Program-made: the position numbers and the translations under genes
Source: CAYWHE01 sp964458125
GTDB lineage: Bacteria > Bacteroidota > Bacteroidia > AKYH767-A > OLB10
NCBI GenBank assembly: GCA_964458125.1
Contig: CAYWHE010000030.1
Coordinates: forward strand, 1-26,922
DNA: 26,922 nt
Direction: 5' to 3'
The notes under the pieces: generated by a model
What the model was told of the DNA's origin: nothing
Database searches by the model: none
The model's input: the letters and a program-made list of their open reading frames with translations, nothing else
Part shown: positions 24,304-26,922 of the stretch, one piece after another
Layout: each line of letters begins with the position of its first letter
Position numbering within the stretch: position 1 is the stretch's first letter

Positions 24304-25086
24304 TCAGGGAAGGGCTTTTTTCAGGGCCGCAAAATGCGCTGAAAAGTCCTTCCCCTTTTTTGATCCCAGTTCCCGCCATTTTTTTTCAATCGCGGCAACG
24401 CGGTTTTCCGGATTGGGATGCGTGCTCAAAAACTGGAGGGCGCCCATGGTTTCTCCCTGCCTGGCAAGTTTCTGAAAAAAGCCGGCGAACCCGCGGGGAT
24501 CGTAGCCGGTATCATTCAGGTATAAAACGGAATGTTCATCGGCTTCCCGTTCATCGCTCCGGCTGAAGGAAAGCCCGGCCAGGTTCAGCCCGATGGAGGC
24601 CAGCAGGTCCCCATTTCCTCCGGTAATCAGTCCGACGATCAGCCTCAGGCCGTAGGATTTGGTCATCTGGTCGGTGGAATGCCGCAGGTCCGCATGGGCC
24701 ATTTCATGTCCCAGCACCCCGGCCAGTTCATCTTCCGTATCCAGAAATTTTATGAGACCCGTATACACGTATATGTACCCGCCCGGTGTGCAGAATGCAT
24801 TGTAAACAGTATCGTTCCGGATGATATGTACCCTCCACCGGAATTCGTCCCGGTACAACAGGTGCGGTGATTTTAAAATGGCATCCGTAATGTCCCTTAA
24901 TTTCGTATAGGCTAATGGATATTGTTCCGGGTCGAGGAGAGGGAAAGACTCCGGGTTTCCTTCAATCTGCCGGTGCATTTGTAAACCCAGCGCAAGGTCC
25001 TCATCCGCAGAAAAAAGGGTGTAATCACCGTCCTTGCTTTTGCAGGAAGCAAAAAATAATAGCAGCAGGAATAAACGGTTCTTCAT
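24304..25086 (-). CDS. M48-family zinc metallopeptidase, lipoprotein
   Basis: The 260-residue protein starts with a lipoprotein signal (MKNRLFLLLLFFASCKSK; acylated Cys15), placing it in the periplasm on a membrane. The peptidase domain carries HEMAH (127-131, the HExxH zinc motif) and FSRSDEREAD (174-183, an SRxxExxAD motif with third zinc ligand E179), typical of M48C/BepA-like enzymes that act in outer-membrane protein quality control. PGGYIYVYTGLI (101-112) before the motif and STHPNPENRVAAIE (221-234) after it are also family hallmarks. There are no TPR repeats as in BepA, so it is a short LoiP-like form. It lies 21 bp downstream of engB on the same strand, hence probably the last gene of the operon. 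Confidence 0.92.
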   Translation of the reverse strand: MKNRLFLLLLFFASCKSKDGDYTLFSADEDLALGLQMHRQIEGNPESFPLLDPEQYPLAYTKLRDITDAILKSPHLLYRDEFRWRVHIIRNDTVYNAFCTPGGYIYVYTGLIKFLDTEDELAGVLGHEMAHADLRHSTDQMTKSYGLRLIVGLITGGNGDLLASIGLNLAGLSFSRSDEREADEHSVLYLNDTGYDPRGFAGFFQKLARQGETMGALQFLSTHPNPENRVAAIEKKWRELGSKKGKDFSAHFAALKKALP

Positions 25087-25107
25087 GTTTGCATTCTGTA
25101 ACCGGTA

Positions 25108-25719
25108 TCAGGGCCGGGTTGCATGGAATTCCTCATTTGTCAGGCTGATATGACGAAGAATTTCCTCGCGTCCTGTTTTGTTTTCGGCGGAGGAGAGAAT
25201 GAACGGAGGAAGTTCAGCCCAGGTCTGCAGGAGTTTCTCCTGAAAGAGGGCCGACTGATCCTTCAGTTTTTTTTTTGTCAGCTTGTCGGTTTTGGTGAAA
25301 ACAAGCACCAGGGGAATTTGTTTTTCGCCCAGCCAGTCGATAAACTTCAGGTCGCTGCTCATGGGTTCGATACGGGAATCCACCAGTACAAAAACAGTGG
25401 CCAGTTGTTTTCGTCTGAACAGGTATTCCCTGATCATACTTTCCCATCCTGCTCTCACCGTTTGGGATACTTTGGCAAATCCGTACCCGGGTAAATCAAC
25501 CAAATGCCAGCTTTCGTTAATCAGGAAATAGTTAAGGAGCCTTGTTTTTCCCGGGGTACCTGAGGTTTTGGCCAGACCTTTCATGCCCGTAATCATGTTG
25601 ATCAGGGAAGACTTCCCGACATTGCTCCGGCCGATAAAGGCATACTCCGGTAGTTTTGCTTTCGGACAGCCCGTTATGGAAGGGAAGCTGCCGGAAAAGA
25701 GTGCAGACCGGATAATCAT
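25108..25719 (-). CDS. engB: Ribosome-biogenesis GTP-binding protein EngB/YsxC
   Basis: EngB is an essential TRAFAC GTPase needed for assembly of the large ribosomal subunit; it binds late 50S precursors. The 203-residue protein has all G motifs: G1 GRSNVGKSS (30-38), G2 GTPGKT (54-59), G3 DLPGYG (75-80), G4 TKTDK (142-146) and G5 SSAENKTG (176-183). GRSNVGKSSLINMITG and GTPGKTRLLNYFLIN are specific to EngB among small GTPases. It lies between the hydrolase gene (36 bp upstream) and the M48 gene (21 bp downstream), all on the minus strand. Confidence 0.97.
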   Translation of the reverse strand: MIIRSALFSGSFPSITGCPKAKLPEYAFIGRSNVGKSSLINMITGMKGLAKTSGTPGKTRLLNYFLINESWHLVDLPGYGFAKVSQTVRAGWESMIREYLFRRKQLATVFVLVDSRIEPMSSDLKFIDWLGEKQIPLVLVFTKTDKLTKKKLKDQSALFQEKLLQTWAELPPFILSSAENKTGREEILRHISLTNEEFHATRP

Positions 25720-25755
25720 ACCTGGAAAGGAAGGTTGTTTAAAAACCGCGATGAA

Positions 25756-26520
25756 TCAGGCAAGCGTTTGCGTGGTCAGCCAGGAGCTCAGGACTTCATT
25801 GAATTCATGGGGATGCTCCATCATGGGCGCATGCCCGCACTTGTCAATGAAAAAAAGATCGGAATGCGGCAGCAGTTTATGAAACTCCTCGGCTACCTCG
25901 GGCGGGGTGATGGTGTCGTTTTTTCCCCAGATGAGGCAGGATGGCGCCTGTATGGTGTGCAGCTCATCGGCCATGTTATGCCGGATGGCCGACTTGGCCA
26001 GGGAAATGATCCTCACCAGCTTCCCCTTGTTGTTGATAATCTCATAAACCTCATCCACCAGTTCCTTCGTTGCGGTTTTCGGATCGTAAAAAGTAAGCTC
26101 GATTTTACTCTTAATAAAATTGTAATCCTCCCGTCTCGGGAAGGACCCCCCCATGGCGTTTTCGTATAAGCCGGAACTGCCCGTCAGCGTAAGAGTTTTT
26201 ACCTTTCCGGGATGCTTGGTGATGTAAACCAATGCTACGTGCCCGCCCAGCGAATTGCCAATCAGGTTGACGGTATGAAATTGCCGGAATGAAATAAAAC
26301 GATGTATGTATTCGGCCAATTCCTTGACGTTGGTGGATAAGAGAGGCAGATCATAAATAGGCATCAGGGGAATAACCACTTTGTATTTTTTGGAAAAATG
26401 GTTAATCACCTCGGCCCAGTTGCTCAGGGCCCCAAATAAACCATGTAATAAAATAAGAACCGATCCTTCTCCCTCCTCAACGTATTGAAACTCACCTTCC
26501 TTCTTAATCGTGAAATCCAT
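25756..26520 (-). CDS. Alpha/beta-fold hydrolase
   Basis: With ATG at 26520 the protein is 254 residues and covers one complete alpha/beta hydrolase domain. The oxyanion motif HGLFG is at 26-30, the nucleophile elbow GNSLGG has Ser90, the acid Asp202 lies in WGKNDTITPPE and the catalytic His230 in CGHAPMMEHP. The layout is that of small carboxylesterase/BioH/MhpC-like enzymes; the substrate cannot be told from sequence. There is no signal peptide, so it is cytoplasmic. An upstream in-frame TTG at 26541 would add seven residues but overlaps the likely promoter, so it is rejected. It heads a probable three-gene operon with engB and the M48 lipoprotein gene. Confidence 0.9.
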   Translation of the reverse strand: MDFTIKKEGEFQYVEEGEGSVLILLHGLFGALSNWAEVINHFSKKYKVVIPLMPIYDLPLLSTNVKELAEYIHRFISFRQFHTVNLIGNSLGGHVALVYITKHPGKVKTLTLTGSSGLYENAMGGSFPRREDYNFIKSKIELTFYDPKTATKELVDEVYEIINNKGKLVRIISLAKSAIRHNMADELHTIQAPSCLIWGKNDTITPPEVAEEFHKLLPHSDLFFIDKCGHAPMMEHPHEFNEVLSSWLTTQTLA

Positions 26521-26538
26521 ACATGTTTTAATTTGATC

Positions 26539-26546
26539 CAAAAATA
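26539..26546 (-). promoter_or_regulatory. Candidate -7 box for the hydrolase-engB-M48 operon
   Basis: On the minus strand TATTTTTG (26546-26539) matches TAnnTTTG and lies 18 bp before the preferred ATG at 26520. An upstream TTTG is present (26565-26562), but its 15-bp spacing is shorter than usual, so only the -7 box is proposed. Confidence 0.3.
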
Positions 26547-26596
26547 GAAAAAAATGAATTGCAAATGCGAATATAATACAGAGTAATTATTATACC

Positions 26597-26922
26597 TCAG
26601 CCTTCCCTGACCCGTTCCAGGTATTTTTCAATGAGGCGGGGAAAGGCATAACGCCCGCTATCCCGGTGGGAGATGGATGCAAAGTTGCCTGTTAAAGCAA
26701 TAACCGGTACCTGCTGCAGTCTGATGTGGTAAAAAACCGCATGTATGGTCTGGTGCGATAACTGGTGTTTGGTTTCATACACGCTGACCTCCGGCATCAC
26801 ACTGCCCTTCAGCCACCCGGTCATTTCAGGGCTTTTCAGCAAGGCCCTGAATCCCGAGTTTTTCTTCGTTTCATGGAGGGGAAGTGCATACAAATGCTGC
26901 GAGATGTGGCGGTCCTGCCTGT
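26597..26922 (-). CDS. mutY: Adenine DNA glycosylase MutY, C-terminal part only (5' end outside window)
   Basis: MutY removes adenine mispaired with 8-oxoguanine in base-excision repair. The frame is open from the right edge to the stop at 26597, about 108 codons, which is the NUDIX-like C-terminal domain that recognises 8-oxoG. Visible family features are RQDRHISQHLYALPLHET at the edge (compare R..DIWQ.LYEFPL.E), KHQLSHQTIHAVFYHIRL with the conserved LSHQ, and YAFPRLIEKYLE at the very end. The catalytic HhH-GPD domain and Fe-S cysteines lie outside the window. It lies 76 bp upstream of the hydrolase gene on the same strand; a promoter box in that gap argues for separate transcription. Confidence 0.9.
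   Translation of the reverse strand, partial: RQDRHISQHLYALPLHETKKNSGFRALLKSPEMTGWLKGSVMPEVSVYETKHQLSHQTIHAVFYHIRLQQVPVIALTGNFASISHRDSGRYAFPRLIEKYLERVREG

Noticed and set aside
26521..26541. Earlier TTG start for the alpha/beta hydrolase
   Set aside because: It adds seven residues of no family similarity and its codon lies within the TATTTTTG -7 box; ATG 26520 is better.

Overview
The window is chromosomal DNA of a member of the Bacteroidota, probably a gliding or T9SS-proficient environmental lineage of the Chitinophagales/Saprospirales/Cytophagales type; the order cannot be fixed from the sequence. The evidence is a gldC gene, three C-terminal tails of the type IX secretion system (T9SS) sorting kind (in an ASST-like protein, a giant repeat protein and a gene remnant), LysRS with a Bacteroidota-type C-terminal extension, DUF3109, and several TAnnTTTG promoter boxes of the Bacteroidota primary sigma factor. 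No mobile element, tRNA, rRNA or CRISPR array was seen.

Layout. 1-1369 (minus): 5' part of tilS, then gldC. 1682-5253 (plus): asnS, rpoN (sigma-54) and a membrane protein that looks like a degenerate PAP2 phosphatase, closely spaced and probably one transcription unit. 5261-6154 (minus): predicted outer-membrane beta-barrel protein. 6382-6957 (plus): small YcxB-like membrane protein. 6985-10800 (minus): nrdB then nrdA, class I ribonucleotide reductase, separated by an unusually long 414-bp spacer rich in inverted repeats. 11081-12206 (minus): a two-gene unit of an SRPBCC protein and a DUF3109 Cys-rich protein. 12474-15176 (minus): secreted arylsulfotransferase-like protein with PKD-like domains and a T9SS tail. 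15461-17182 (minus): lysS. 17338-22857 (minus): a 1839-residue secreted protein made almost wholly of about 35 delta-60/beta-propeller-like repeats plus a T9SS tail, closed by a strong intrinsic terminator at 17286-17313. 23058-23543 (minus): secreted YCII-domain protein. 23857-24285 (plus): decapitated T9SS-cargo remnant. 24304-26520 (minus): alpha/beta hydrolase, engB and an M48 lipoprotein peptidase as a likely operon. 26597 to the right edge (minus): C-terminal domain of mutY.

Most of the content is housekeeping: tRNA modification and charging, dNTP synthesis, ribosome assembly, base-excision repair and sigma-54. This is interleaved with a cell-surface programme: gliding protein GldC and the T9SS cargo. 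The items most worth a second look are the higher-order architecture of the giant repeat protein, the structured nrdB-nrdA spacer, and the T9SS-exported ASST-like enzyme.
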